The notes: generated from the letters alone by a model not told the origin. A DNA stretch of 64,000 bases from Rhizobium cauense (GCF_019511525.1 NZ_JAEUAT010000022.1:42513-106512), one strand, 5' to 3'. Counted from the stretch's first letter, positions 15,885 to 23,937 are shown. A program made the numbers and translations.

Positions 15885-16715
15885 TCAGCGCGCGATTGCG
15901 CCGTGCCTGTACTCGTCCGGCGTCGAGCCGGTCATTCTCTTGAACATGGCTATGAAGGCTGACGCACTCTGATAGCCAAGCCTCGCTGAAACGATCTCAA
16001 CCTTCTCACCAGCTTCGAGGTAAGGCATCGCCTTGATCACGCGTAGTCGCTGCTTCCACTCGGAAAACGGCATTCCGAGATCCTTCAGGCATCGACGAAT
16101 GAGCGTTCTCTCGGTCGTCCCAGCTTCACGAGCATGCTCCGCCAGGGCGCTGTTATCGGCGGGGTCGTCCTGCAGCCGCCTCAGAACCGGTTCGAGCAAC
16201 GCATCCGATGACCATGGCAAATAGGTGCCGACCTGTTTTGCCTGACGCAGCTGGTCGACCAGAACTTGAAGAAACCGCTGGTGTTGTACGGGCGAAGCGT
16301 CCGGCGTCTCGTTGATGCGAAGATGTTCCAGCATCAGCCGCACGAGCGGGGTAATTTCGAGCGCGCACGTCGCCTCCGGCAAGCCTTGGCACTGCTCTTT
16401 CGACACGTAGAGGGAGCAATGATAGGCCTCGTGCCGGTTGAGCCCCCTGTGCTCGACATCCGGCGGAAGCCACACGCCATATTGGGGAGGCGCAAGGTAG
16501 TGTGCGTCGGCAAGGCTGATTTCCATGACACCGCTGAAGGAATAAACGAACTCCCCCCAGCTATGGCTGTGGCGAGGATAGGTCGCATCAGCCGGCATGT
16601 GTGCAGCCCGAAAGTATAGCGGAGACGGAAGCGCGTCGCGGAACGGCACATCCCGAAAATGCCGCGCTACAACGCGTTCGTGTTCGCCTGTCGTTGTCGC
16701 GATACCTACTGTCAT
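15885..16715 (-). CDS. AraC-family transcriptional regulator with cupin sensor domain
   Basis: A 276-residue regulator: N-terminal cupin (about 35-110, HSHSWGEFVYSFSGVMEISL and PDVEHRGLN) and a C-terminal double HTH (about 175-270) with REAGTTERTLIRRC and LGYQSASAFIAMFKRMTGSTPDEYR. It is divergent from an EamA exporter gene, the arrangement of NimR-like regulators that control a neighbouring efflux carrier. The intergenic gap is only about 70 bp, so one operator could serve both. Confidence 0.88.
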   Translation of the reverse strand: MTVGIATTTGEHERVVARHFRDVPFRDALPSPLYFRAAHMPADATYPRHSHSWGEFVYSFSGVMEISLADAHYLAPPQYGVWLPPDVEHRGLNRHEAYHCSLYVSKEQCQGLPEATCALEITPLVRLMLEHLRINETPDASPVQHQRFLQVLVDQLRQAKQVGTYLPWSSDALLEPVLRRLQDDPADNSALAEHAREAGTTERTLIRRCLKDLGMPFSEWKQRLRVIKAMPYLEAGEKVEIVSARLGYQSASAFIAMFKRMTGSTPDEYRHGAIAR

Positions 16716-16784
16716 AAGATCAATATATAATCCAAGGCTGACAAATGGTAAAGCGGTTCAACTTACTGCATCGGGAGCCGGACG

Positions 16785-17726
16785 TTGGACAGCCGCAAGT
16801 CATTGGATCTATCCGCAATCCTCATGCTGGTGGCCATCTGCTTCATCTGGGCGATCCAGCAGATTGGATTGAAAGCCACCGCCGACTTTGCCGCGCCGGT
16901 GCTGCAACTCGGGTTGCGATCGGCGATCGCAGCAATTTTGCTCTGGCTGGTGACGCAGCTTCGAGGGCAGCACATCGTACTCAGCGGGCCTCTCGCCGCC
17001 GCCGGCGCATCGGCAGGCGTGCTCTTCGCAATTGAGTTCCTGCTCGTCGGGGAAAGCCTACGCCATACCTCGGCATCGCACGTGGTCGTGTTCCTATACA
17101 CGGCACCAATCTTTGCCGCGATCGGGCTTCACCTTAAGCTGCCATCCGAACGCCTTGCGCCCTTCCAGTGGATCGGAATTGCGATCGCATCGGCGGGAAT
17201 AGCGGTCGCGTTCTTTGGCGGTGACAGTGCTACCGTAAGCGACCTTTCTTCCGTGCTGCTCGGCGACGCTCTCGCACTTGCTGCAGGCGCGGCCTGGGGC
17301 GCGACCACGATCCTGATCCGCACCTCGGGCCTTGCGGCAATTCCGGCAGCGCATACTCTCTTCTACCAGCTTGCCGTTTGCGGGGCTCTGCTGACAGCCA
17401 CAGCTGTAATCACGGGTCAGGCAGATATCGTTCCGTCCTGGCAACTTGGCGCGAACCTCGCTTTCCAGGCCATTATTGTATCGCTCTGCAGCTTTCTGGT
17501 TTGGTTTTGGCTGCTCACACGCTACGTCGCGTCCCAGATGGGCGTATTCTCCTTCATGACACCACTCTTCGGCGTCGTGCTAGGCTTCCTCCTATTGGAC
17601 GAACCTTTGACCACCGAGTTCATCATTGGTTCGGCGGGAGTCCTCGCGGGTATTTTGATCGTCAGCGCCTATCCATGGCTCACACAAAAGCGAATCAGCC
17701 GAGCGTTTTCCTCGCCGGCCGAGTAG
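16785..17726 (+). CDS. EamA/DMT-family transporter
   Basis: A 313-residue inner-membrane protein with about ten helices arranged as two EamA repeats (about 12-140 and 155-300). It starts AILMLVAICFIWAIQQIGLK and has the repeat boundary ALAAGAAWGATTILIRTSG. EamA proteins mostly export amino acids or metabolites. The start shown is TTG just before DSRKSLD; an ATG at about residue 14 would cut into the first helix, so TTG is preferred. Divergent from the AraC regulator, which probably controls it. Confidence 0.85.
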   Translation: MDSRKSLDLSAILMLVAICFIWAIQQIGLKATADFAAPVLQLGLRSAIAAILLWLVTQLRGQHIVLSGPLAAAGASAGVLFAIEFLLVGESLRHTSASHVVVFLYTAPIFAAIGLHLKLPSERLAPFQWIGIAIASAGIAVAFFGGDSATVSDLSSVLLGDALALAAGAAWGATTILIRTSGLAAIPAAHTLFYQLAVCGALLTATAVITGQADIVPSWQLGANLAFQAIIVSLCSFLVWFWLLTRYVASQMGVFSFMTPLFGVVLGFLLLDEPLTTEFIIGSAGVLAGILIVSAYPWLTQKRISRAFSSPAE

Positions 17727-18221
17727 CGGGAAAGACCGCATCATACGAAATAGGGCTTCTGAGGGGCTCGCTTTATTGCCGACCAGGCCCACAATCCCCC
17801 TAAAGGCCAACCCCAGCCGGCAAATGCCCCCAAAGTACATGTGGATTACCGGATGTGATAAATTCCATATTTCGATACTTCAGGTAGCCTGTACCTGGAT
17901 GATTACATCACCTAGTCATCAAGAGGTCACTGCAAAACTCACGTCGTCTGTTTTGCGGTGACCTCGCCAAAATTTCTCAAATCACTGTGCTTCCCATACG
18001 CGCTGCCAAAGCGCGCCCCGGTGCTCCGTAGTCGAGAACAGGCAGGCAGCCGGGCCGGATGCCTTGTAACGCATCGATCGCGTCCCCATCTCTAGTCCAC
18101 ACCCGAAAAATTCGACGAGACATGGCCGACGCCTCGCGTCTTGCCGCGTTTCCTCCGCAATGCGCGACGGAAGCAGCGACCGCCATGTCGAAATGCCGCC
18201 AGAAGCGGCTGAGGACTTCAA
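17727..18221. other. Non-coding stretch with several dyads
   Basis: No convincing gene. The left half (17840-17970) is AT-rich and carries the inverted repeat CAGGTA-N5-TACCTG (17881-17897) and a strong hairpin at 17923-17965. The right half (17970-18221) is GC-rich and holds only short unconvincing ORFs. It could contain a small RNA gene or the promoter of the S21 operon; I see no clear -35/-10 pair. Confidence 0.4.
17923..17965. repeat. Strong 16-bp inverted repeat (hairpin)
   Basis: GAGGTCACTGCAAAAC pairs with GTTTTGCGGTGACCTC with one mismatch and an 11-base loop. It lies about 200 bp after the EamA stop. Neither strand shows a T-run, so it is not a typical factor-independent terminator; a small-RNA stem, protein site or intergenic repeat unit are the options. 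Confidence 0.6.
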
Positions 18222-18368
18222 TTGAACAAACCCGACATCCCCGCCGTACCGGCGGCGGGTCCGCGCGAGCGCGATGACGCTGCTCGCGTGGATCGAAACT
18301 GGAAACCCTATCCCTGCCTTCTCACCCGTCGTGAACTGCAGGAACTGATCGCCGAGCAGCTTGGCTGA
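18222..18368 (+). CDS. Small hypothetical protein upstream of rpsU
   Basis: A 48-residue ORF starting at TTG (no ATG available) with GAGG about seven bases before it. The product begins LNKPDIPAVPAAGPRERDD, contains DRNWKPYPCLLTRRELQ and ends AEQLG. The high-GC third positions and short gap (29 bp) to the S21 gene suggest co-transcription. The sequence reads like a real protein of rhizobial type, but I cannot name it. Confidence 0.55.
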   Translation: MNKPDIPAVPAAGPRERDDAARVDRNWKPYPCLLTRRELQELIAEQLG

Positions 18369-18397
18369 TCGGCAATCTCAAGAACAAGGAGAAAAGC

Positions 18398-18634
18398 ATG
18401 CAGGTTATCGTCAGAGACAACAACGTCGAACAGGCCATGCGCGCATTGAAGAAGAAAATGCAGCGGGAAGGTCTTTTCCGCGAGATGAAGGAGCGCCGCG
18501 CTTACGAGAAACCCTCGGAACGTCGCGTACGCGAACGGGCGCAGGCGATTGCCAGACAGCGTAAGGCGGCCCGAAAGAAATTGCAGCGCGAGGGCCTCTT
18601 GGCATCACCGAGGCCACGGTCATCCGGCCGATAG
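18398..18634 (+). CDS. rpsU: 30S ribosomal protein S21
   Basis: A 78-residue basic protein that joins the small ribosomal subunit near the anti-Shine-Dalgarno region and aids initiation. It opens MQVIVRDNNVEQAMRALKKK, the S21 signature, followed by REMKERRAYEKPSERRVRER. AAGGAGA before the ATG is a strong site. The alphaproteobacterial form has a longer basic tail than Escherichia coli S21, as seen here. Rhizobia often carry two or three rpsU copies; this may be an accessory one, since it lies among small stress-type genes. Confidence 0.93.
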   Translation: MQVIVRDNNVEQAMRALKKKMQREGLFREMKERRAYEKPSERRVRERAQAIARQRKAARKKLQREGLLASPRPRSSGR

Positions 18635-18703
18635 TCAATCCTGAAGAGGAGATCCGACGCCGGGCGTACTCGGCGACGGCTCCATCCCACGAAAGGGGCA
18701 ATT

Positions 18704-18898
18704 ATGGAAGAACTGCATAGCCTGACCGTGTCAGACGAGCGGCTCGAGGACTGCCGGGACGTGATCGACCCGGACCTTCAGGACCTAATCCGCACGACCA
18801 TCGCCTCCGGTTTCACAGCCGAAGAGGTTCTCATTGCAATCAGTGAGCTCGTGGCAGAAGACTACGCTGTCCTGGCCAAGTTCCCGAGCGTGCACTGA
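18704..18898 (+). CDS. Small hypothetical acidic protein
   Basis: A 64-residue acidic protein (MEELHSLTVSDERLEDCRDV...) with a helix-like second half, AEEVLIAISELVAEDYAVLAK. AAAGGGGC precedes the ATG. No signal or membrane segment. It is in line with rpsU and the next two small genes. Family unknown; coding status rests on the ribosome site and amino-acid composition. Confidence 0.55.
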   Translation: MEELHSLTVSDERLEDCRDVIDPDLQDLIRTTIASGFTAEEVLIAISELVAEDYAVLAKFPSVH

Positions 18899-18984
18899 CT
18901 TTATTCCGGGGTCGCGCGGTGTTGATCGGCCTACGCAGCCCCCTACATCCTGCTTATCGATTGTTGGCAAAGAGGAGGTTCACA

Positions 18985-19242
18985 ATGAACACTATCAGCC
19001 ATGCAACCGAACCGAGGTGGGCTGCGCCCGTGGCGATCCAGATTGGGACGCGACCCTCTGAGCACATTCATGGCCCAGCCGAAGCCGTTGACTATCTGGA
19101 ACATAGATGGCCGCTTCAACACAGCATGCACCTTGAGGCGGCCAAGCGCAGGTGCGTGGAAGCCATGAACCATCTCGCGCACTTGGAAGCGTCCCGGGAT
19201 GCCTTCGTCGCGGCAGCGGCGGAAGCCAAAGTCCTGGCCTAG
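18985..19242 (+). CDS. DUF982 domain protein
   Basis: An 85-residue protein with the DUF982 plan common in rhizobia: W-x-x-PV-x-I-x-x-G (RWAAPVAIQIGTRP), I-x-GP-x-EA (IHGPAEAVDYLEHRWP) and a C-terminal helical pair (EAAKRRCVEAM...DAFVAAAAEA). The start is fixed by AGGAGG eight bases before the ATG. The role of the family is unknown; it is multicopy in Rhizobiales. Confidence 0.8.
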   Translation: MNTISHATEPRWAAPVAIQIGTRPSEHIHGPAEAVDYLEHRWPLQHSMHLEAAKRRCVEAMNHLAHLEASRDAFVAAAAEAKVLA

Positions 19243-19382
19243 ACTGATCAGGCGAAGCTTGCTGGCAAGTTAGCCGCCTCTGCGCCTGGCACACGAACCC
19301 TGCGAGCACGTCCGAACAAAACGTGCTCGCTTGAAGGAAAGCGGGGCGATCGCTGTGGTTGTCCAAGGCTACACTCGGAAAT

Positions 19383-19697
19383 CTAGTGCGTCGTGACGGA
19401 CTTCGTAGCACGTGTGCGACGGGGCTTGTCCCCTGGAGCAGCCGTGATCGCAATCGAAGCCGCCTTCGTCTTCTTCGCTGCGGACTTCTCGGCAGCCGAT
19501 TTTGCAGCTGCCCTAGGTTTTGCAGATTTCGTCTTGGCCCCCGGTTTCGCCGATACACCGCCGGCAGCATGGTCGGCTTGCTCGCCGAATTCCTTGAAGG
19601 CCTGCAGCCAATGCTTCATGTCTTGACCATGGGGGCGACCCTCCTGCTCCCAGATCTCGTATGCGCGGCGGCGGATGTTCTCTTCACGCTGGTTCAT
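19383..19697 (-). CDS. DUF2934 domain protein with Lys/Ala-rich tail
   Basis: A 104-residue protein. The first 40 residues carry the DUF2934 pattern (RRRAYEIWEQEGRPHGQDMKHW). The rest is an Ala/Lys/Ser-rich, low-complexity basic tail (KPRAAAKSAAEKSAAKK) like histone-H1-type proteins, which suggests nucleic-acid contact; that is inference. It faces the preceding small genes and is divergent from the lipoprotein gene. Confidence 0.75.
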   Translation of the reverse strand: MNQREENIRRRAYEIWEQEGRPHGQDMKHWLQAFKEFGEQADHAAGGVSAKPGAKTKSAKPRAAAKSAAEKSAAKKTKAASIAITAAPGDKPRRTRATKSVTTH

Positions 19698-19887
19698 AAC
19701 AGGGATCCTGCTCCTCGTTGCAACCCGGACTTAATTGGCGCAATCGACCCGATAGACAATGGAGGCGTCACCCCAATTGTTCGAAGTGGCGGGCCGACGA
19801 CAAACACCGCGGGCTAACGCAGCAATTGTCTTTTCCAAAACGCCTCTATCTACTCCAGCGAGCCACCTCAGCAGGAAGGAAAGCGAA

Positions 19888-20148
19888 ATGAAACGCACAT
19901 CGATATTGCTGCTTCTGGCAGGAGCCACGATTGCTGGATGTACGCCGACGCAGCAAGGCGCGGGAATTGGTGCCGCAAGCGGCGCGGTCATTGGTGGCGT
20001 GGTGACCGGCGATGTGCGCGGTGCCGCAGTCGGCGCCGCCATCGGTGGTGCTGCGGGCGCAGTCATCGGCAATGTCGCCGGGCAGCCCGGCCAGTGCTAT
20101 TATCGGGATCAATACGGACGGCGATACCAGGCCGCCTGCCCGCGCTGA
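19888..20148 (+). CDS. Small glycine-zipper outer-membrane lipoprotein
   Basis: An 86-residue lipoprotein: signal MKRTSILLLLAGATIAGC with the lipobox IAGC, cysteine at position 18, then a glycine-zipper block (GAGIGAASGAVIGGVVTGD and AAVGAAIGGAAGAVIGNVAG, about 25-65) and a short polar tail with CYYRDQYGRRY. Proteins of this kind insert zipper helices into membranes and resemble Rickettsia 17-kDa or YMGG-type lipoproteins. The ATG follows GGAAGGAAAGCGAA. Confidence 0.8.
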   Translation: MKRTSILLLLAGATIAGCTPTQQGAGIGAASGAVIGGVVTGDVRGAAVGAAIGGAAGAVIGNVAGQPGQCYYRDQYGRRYQAACPR

Positions 20149-20245
20149 GGACGCGGGCAACAGAGATCATCGTTGCCCTAGTCTCGAAGAATCGCAAGTT
20201 CAGCATCATTGGATGCTATCACCCGTAGCCAATCAGGCAATGTAA

Positions 20246-20270
20246 GAGGATGCCGCATCGCGGCACCCTC
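20246..20270. terminator. Hairpin between convergent genes
   Basis: GAGGATGCCGC and GCGGCACCCTC form an 11-bp stem with one mismatch and a 3-base loop, between the lipoprotein and the Gly/Asn-rich gene. In the minus direction the stem is followed by TTACATT, a weak T-rich run. Confidence 0.5.
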
Positions 20271-20286
20271 ACGCCGGTGAATGCTA

Positions 20287-20952
20287 TCAGCGCATCGCAA
20301 CGACCATCTTGCAGAGCTTCACAAGGCTCGCCTCATATCCTCCTGAGCGCAAGACATCCTTGCAACGAAGCTTTGCCTTCGCCCGATCCGCCGCCGACAT
20401 GTCATTGATAGCCGTGAGTGCCGGCGTGGTACGCGACGGCCGGTCTGAACCAGTTGCACCCGAGCCGCCGGAACCGCCTGGTACACTCGACCCGACGGAA
20501 CCGGAACCCGGATCGCTTACCGACGGCACGCCGAGTGCCGCATTGAGCAGTGTATTTCCTCCTGCTCCAACCGTTGCGTTGGCAGTCGCCAACCTTGAGC
20601 CCCCGACATTGGCATTGACATCAGCGTTGACGCCGCGGGAACCGCCAACGCTTGCATTTGTGCTGACACCGAGACCGCCGCTGTTGCTGCTGCCGCCGAT
20701 CGATGTGTTGCTATTGACGCCGCCAGTGCCGCCGACGGAGGCATTGACACCCAGTCCGCCGGTCGATGTGCCGCCGACGCTCGCATTGACGCCGTTGGCG
20801 CCACCGACCGATACGCCGAGGCCACCACTACCATTGCTCCCTACACTGATGCCATTGCTGCCGCCGATATCTAAAGCAGACGCCGGCGCGGGGCCGATCA
20901 GGATCGCACAGCCAAGCGCCATCGCGGCAAAAGCCGACTTGTCGTAATGCAT
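20287..20952 (-). CDS. Secreted Gly/Asn/Ser/Val-rich repeat protein
   Basis: A 221-residue exported protein. Signal 1-27 (AAMALGCAILIGPAPASA). Residues about 28-130 are near-repeats built on GGLGVNASVGG, GVNA-VGG and similar units of 10-14 residues, giving an amyloid- or beta-roll-like composition. Then comes a Gly/Ser/Pro linker (GSSVPGGSGGSGATG) and a conserved-looking C-terminal domain (about 170-221) with SAADRAKAKLRCKDVLRSGG and a second cysteine in KLCKMV, so one disulfide is likely. GGAGGATG precedes the ATG. No close family is known to me; a surface or matrix structural role is inference. Confidence 0.75.
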   Translation of the reverse strand: MHYDKSAFAAMALGCAILIGPAPASALDIGGSNGISVGSNGSGGLGVSVGGANGVNASVGGTSTGGLGVNASVGGTGGVNSNTSIGGSSNSGGLGVSTNASVGGSRGVNADVNANVGGSRLATANATVGAGGNTLLNAALGVPSVSDPGSGSVGSSVPGGSGGSGATGSDRPSRTTPALTAINDMSAADRAKAKLRCKDVLRSGGYEASLVKLCKMVVAMR

Positions 20953-21254
20953 TTTTCATCCTCCATTGTCTCCGGCCAAAGCCCCATGCTTCAGCAAGGA
21001 AGAAACGGAAGCGCGCGCACTCCGAGATCAGTAACCGACGACCAAGAGTCGACTGCCGGATATGATCCATGACCTATAAAAACATTAAACGATGCTAATG
21101 TTCCAAAGGATTCGCGCATAAGTTAATTATTTCTCTACGTCTCCCTCAAAAAGGCCCGTTCCGATTGAGTAACGGGGCTGGCAATGCGTCAATAAAGGAA
21201 TAGCCGCAAGGATCGGCGAAGAAATCCTGATGCGCGTCAGAGTGCTGCGGAACG
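20953..21254. other. Intergenic region: promoter side and a terminator
   Basis: Contains no gene. The AT-rich centre holds the perfect inverted repeat AACATTA-N8-TAATGTT (21081-21102), a possible operator for the repeat-protein gene. A factor-independent terminator of the cyclase gene sits at 21147-21178. Confidence 0.45.
21147..21178 (-). terminator. Factor-independent terminator of the cyclase gene
   Basis: On the minus strand AGCCCCGTT pairs with AACGGGCCT (one mismatch) across a 10-base loop and runs straight into TTTTTG. It lies about 80 bases after the cyclase stop codon. Confidence 0.7.
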
Positions 21255-22013
21255 TCAGGCGGTCGTCAGGACCCGCGCTTCAACCGGCTGCTCTATCCCT
21301 TTGAGCACGAGCGAGCGGGATTGCGCTTCCGATGTGAGATGCGCAGCCTGGGTGGTCGTCTCGGGCGACATAACGATCTCGCCCGCACGTGCTTGGGATT
21401 CAAGCCTCGCGGCCAGATTTACGGCACCGCCAATTGCGGTAAAGTCGCTGCGGAAGCTCGAAAATTCGCCGATCTCGACCTCCCCGCTGTGAATACCCAC
21501 ACCAACGCCCAACCCGTGATCCGCCTCCAGGTGTTCGAACGCTGACCTGCAGTGCCGCTGGATATCCATTGCCGCCATGACGGCCGCCGCGGCGTGATCC
21601 TGTCTGACAATCGGAAAGTTGAAGATCGCCATCAGACCGTCACCCATTTGCTTGTTGACGATGCCGTCATGAGCCCAGATCGCCTGCGCGCATCGATCCT
21701 GGAAGAGGCTGACAATCTCACTCAACCTCACCGGTTCGATCTGTTCCGAGAGGGCCGTGAACCCTCTGATGTCAGCAAACAGGATAGTAGCACTGGCAGT
21801 GACGTGACGCTGTTTCTTGACATAGCGAAACGACCGTTCGCAGATCGTGCAGATATTCGGATTCATCTTGCTGCGAGTGACCCCGAACATCCGAAACGGC
21901 AACGCGAGCGCGCCTCGGATCGGGATGGGCACACGCATCTGATCCCAGCATCCCCGGCAGATTTGAGCGTCGCCGCGATTGGTCGAATCCGTCGGATGGG
22001 AGGCAGTCGTCAT
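21255..22013 (-). CDS. Class III adenylate/guanylate cyclase with N-terminal CxxC pairs
   Basis: Makes a cyclic nucleotide from NTP. The 252-residue protein has a short N-terminal part with two C-x2-C pairs (ICRGC about 18-22; ICTIC about 54-58), a probable zinc ribbon or redox centre, then the cyclase domain (about 75-250). Catalytic marks: metal-binding Asp in LFADIRGFT and in MGDGLMAIF, Lys in NKQMGDG, and the transition-state Asn and Arg in AVNLAARLE. The start follows GGAGGAGG; a longer frame to 22091 lacks such a site. No membrane segment, so soluble. Nucleotide specificity cannot be assigned with confidence. Confidence 0.85.
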   Translation of the reverse strand: MTTASHPTDSTNRGDAQICRGCWDQMRVPIPIRGALALPFRMFGVTRSKMNPNICTICERSFRYVKKQRHVTASATILFADIRGFTALSEQIEPVRLSEIVSLFQDRCAQAIWAHDGIVNKQMGDGLMAIFNFPIVRQDHAAAAVMAAMDIQRHCRSAFEHLEADHGLGVGVGIHSGEVEIGEFSSFRSDFTAIGGAVNLAARLESQARAGEIVMSPETTTQAAHLTSEAQSRSLVLKGIEQPVEARVLTTA

Positions 22014-22354
22014 GTTCGGTACCTCCTCCAGCAGAAAGCCGGCCGTTGCCCTTTCGAAAATGAACTTCCGATATTTGCCTGAACTTTGCAACTCAGGTTA
22101 TCCCCGGAAGAGCAGCCAGAATTGAACCTTGAGGATTGACGTCGACAGCTTCAATTCACGAAGCGGACCGAAACGAAGATGGCCCCTGTCATCTCCTCTC
22201 ACACATCCATCACTCCCACAGCCTTGCAGGCTTTTCGTTGACCTCATATCGAGCGTCGAGCCCCGGCGGGCGCGCCTGCCCTTCCCATCTCCTTGCAAAA
22301 CTCCACGCATCGTGTTAATGACTGTCCAGTCAGTCATAATTGGACGTAAAATCC
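22014..22354. other. Intergenic region between cyclase and TetR operon
   Basis: No gene. Carries the divergent promoters; the only clear signal is the dyad at 22319-22332 close to the TetR start. The CT-rich centre (22185-22225) shows nothing recognisable. Confidence 0.4.
22319..22332 (+). promoter_or_regulatory. Candidate TetR operator
   Basis: TGACTG-TC-CAGTCA, a 14-bp dyad perfect apart from its two central bases, with a further GTCA repeat to its right. It ends 22 bases before the TetR ATG, where a repressor would block the start of the operon. Confidence 0.55.
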
Positions 22355-22975
22355 ATGCCAGAGAAAAAGCGTGAGAGAAGAGACCCGGAACAACGCCGGG
22401 CGGAGATCCTGACGGCGGCCTTCGCCTGCTTTGCGGAGCGCGGCTTCGCTGCGACCCGCATGGAGGATGTCGCTGCCCGGGCAGGCATTGCCAAGGGCAC
22501 CGTCTACCTACATTTTCCTGACAAGGAGAGATTGTTCATCGAGCTGGTGTCGGGTGTTGTCTCACCGCTCCTTGGTGAAGTCGGCGGTCTGGTCCAGAAA
22601 GAGGCAATTCCGCCGCGCGCCGCGGTTTCGATGTTCTATACGCTCTTCAAACGCCAGGTCCTGGAGACCGATCGCCGGCACCTCCTGCGGCTGATCCTCG
22701 CCGAGGGACCGATGTTCCCTGTGGTGACCGAATTCTACTACCGCGAAATTATCACCAAGGGCCTCGCGATCCTGCGTGTCCTGCTTGGCCGTGCGGCCAC
22801 TCGCGGCGAACTCCGCAATCCCGCGGTTGCAGAAGTCCCGCAACTGGTCATGGCGCCGGCTTTGATGTCGATCATCTGGACGACGCTATTCGAGAACCAC
22901 GAGCACCTGGACACGCAGAAGGTCTTCGACACGTTCCTTGACACCCTCTTCGTGCCGGAAGGAGGCGCGAAATGA
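22355..22975 (+). CDS. TetR-family repressor of the adjacent efflux operon
   Basis: A 206-residue TetR protein: N-terminal HTH (about 20-60) with ILTAAFACFAERGFAATRME and GIAKGTVYLHFPDKERLF, then a helical ligand domain. It is first in an operon with HlyD, ABC ATPase and ABC-2 permease genes, each overlapping the next by ATGA, so it probably senses the exported compound and represses the whole set. The organisation recalls CecR (YbiH) with ybhGFSR in enteric bacteria. An in-frame TTG five codons upstream is an alternative start. Confidence 0.9.
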   Translation: MPEKKRERRDPEQRRAEILTAAFACFAERGFAATRMEDVAARAGIAKGTVYLHFPDKERLFIELVSGVVSPLLGEVGGLVQKEAIPPRAAVSMFYTLFKRQVLETDRRHLLRLILAEGPMFPVVTEFYYREIITKGLAILRVLLGRAATRGELRNPAVAEVPQLVMAPALMSIIWTTLFENHEHLDTQKVFDTFLDTLFVPEGGAK

Positions 22976-23937
22976 AACGAATGCTTATGGTGGCCGTCGT
23001 CGCCGGCGCGGCCCTTGCCGCCCTGCCCCTCCTCTTCGCCGACAAGTCGCAACGCGCCTACCAGGGCTGGATCGAGGCCGACACGCTGTTCATCGGCGCT
23101 GACACCAGCGGGCGCGTGGTGAAACTCGATGTCGCCGAGGGCCAGGCAATTGCGCCCGGGACGCCGCTCTTCAGCCTGGATTCTCAAACCGAGGAGGCTG
23201 CCGTCGGCGCCGCCCGCGCTTCGCTGGCCCGCCTGCAGGCCGAACTGGAGCTCGCCGAAGCGAAGCAAAAGCGGCCGGAAGAAATAGATATGTTGCATGC
23301 CAGCGAACGCGAAGCGCTGGCACGGCTGGAGCTTGCCGCACAGGATCTGGATCGCACCAAGGTGCTGGTCGAACGTGGCACCGCCACGCAGGCCCGCCTC
23401 GATACGGCAACAGCCACCGAGGCGGCCAACCGTGCCGCCCTCGACAATATCCGCAGCCAGATTACGCTGGGTAACCTGCCGGCCCGCATCGAGATGCTGC
23501 GCCAGTCACGGCAGGCTGTTGCTGCCGCGAAAGCCGATCTCGCTTCGGCGGAGGCCGCACTCGCCCGACGTTTCGTGGCGGCTCCGGCGACCGGGAGCAT
23601 CCAGACCATTTACTACCGTATCGGAGAGGTCGTCCCTGCCGGTCGACCAATCGTGGCGCTTCTGCCACCGGAAAACATCCGCGTCCGCTTCTTTGTACCA
23701 GAGACCGAGATTGCGCGCTTTGCGTTGGGCCAGTCCATCCGCGTCGCCTGTGATGCCTGCGAGCCGACTGACGCAAAGGTCAGTTTCATCTCGAGCCAAG
23801 CTGAATATACGCCACCAGAAATCTTCAGTCTCGAGGAGCGCGCCAAACTCGTCTATCGCGTCGAGGCGATTCCTGCCGCTCCCACTGCGCTGCGCCCCGG
23901 CCAGCCGGTGGATGTCACCGCGGGAGCTCGCCCATGA
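22972..23937 (+). CDS. HlyD/YbhG-like membrane fusion protein
   Basis: A periplasmic adaptor of 321 residues with one N-terminal signal-anchor (about 1-22, LMVVAVVAGAALAALPLLFA). It has the barrel-sandwich halves GRVVKLDVAEGQAIAPGTPLF (about 46-66) and FVAAPATGSIQTIYYRIGEVVPAG, separated by a long Ala/Glu/Arg-rich coiled-coil hairpin (about 80-195). It links the ABC exporter to an outer-membrane channel that is not encoded here. Start and stop overlap with both neighbours. Confidence 0.9.
   Translation: MKRMLMVAVVAGAALAALPLLFADKSQRAYQGWIEADTLFIGADTSGRVVKLDVAEGQAIAPGTPLFSLDSQTEEAAVGAARASLARLQAELELAEAKQKRPEEIDMLHASEREALARLELAAQDLDRTKVLVERGTATQARLDTATATEAANRAALDNIRSQITLGNLPARIEMLRQSRQAVAAAKADLASAEAALARRFVAAPATGSIQTIYYRIGEVVPAGRPIVALLPPENIRVRFFVPETEIARFALGQSIRVACDACEPTDAKVSFISSQAEYTPPEIFSLEERAKLVYRVEAIPAAPTALRPGQPVDVTAGARP

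Noticed and set aside
17977..18221. Short frames on both strands in the intergenic region before rpsU
   Set aside because: No ribosome sites, no conserved-looking motifs; one minus-strand frame has moderate composition but nothing else supports it.
20309..20947. Plus-strand Pro/Thr/Leu-rich frame opposite the repeat protein
   Set aside because: Its repeats are the reverse image of the Gly/Asn repeat; the minus-strand gene has a signal peptide, ribosome site and cysteine domain.
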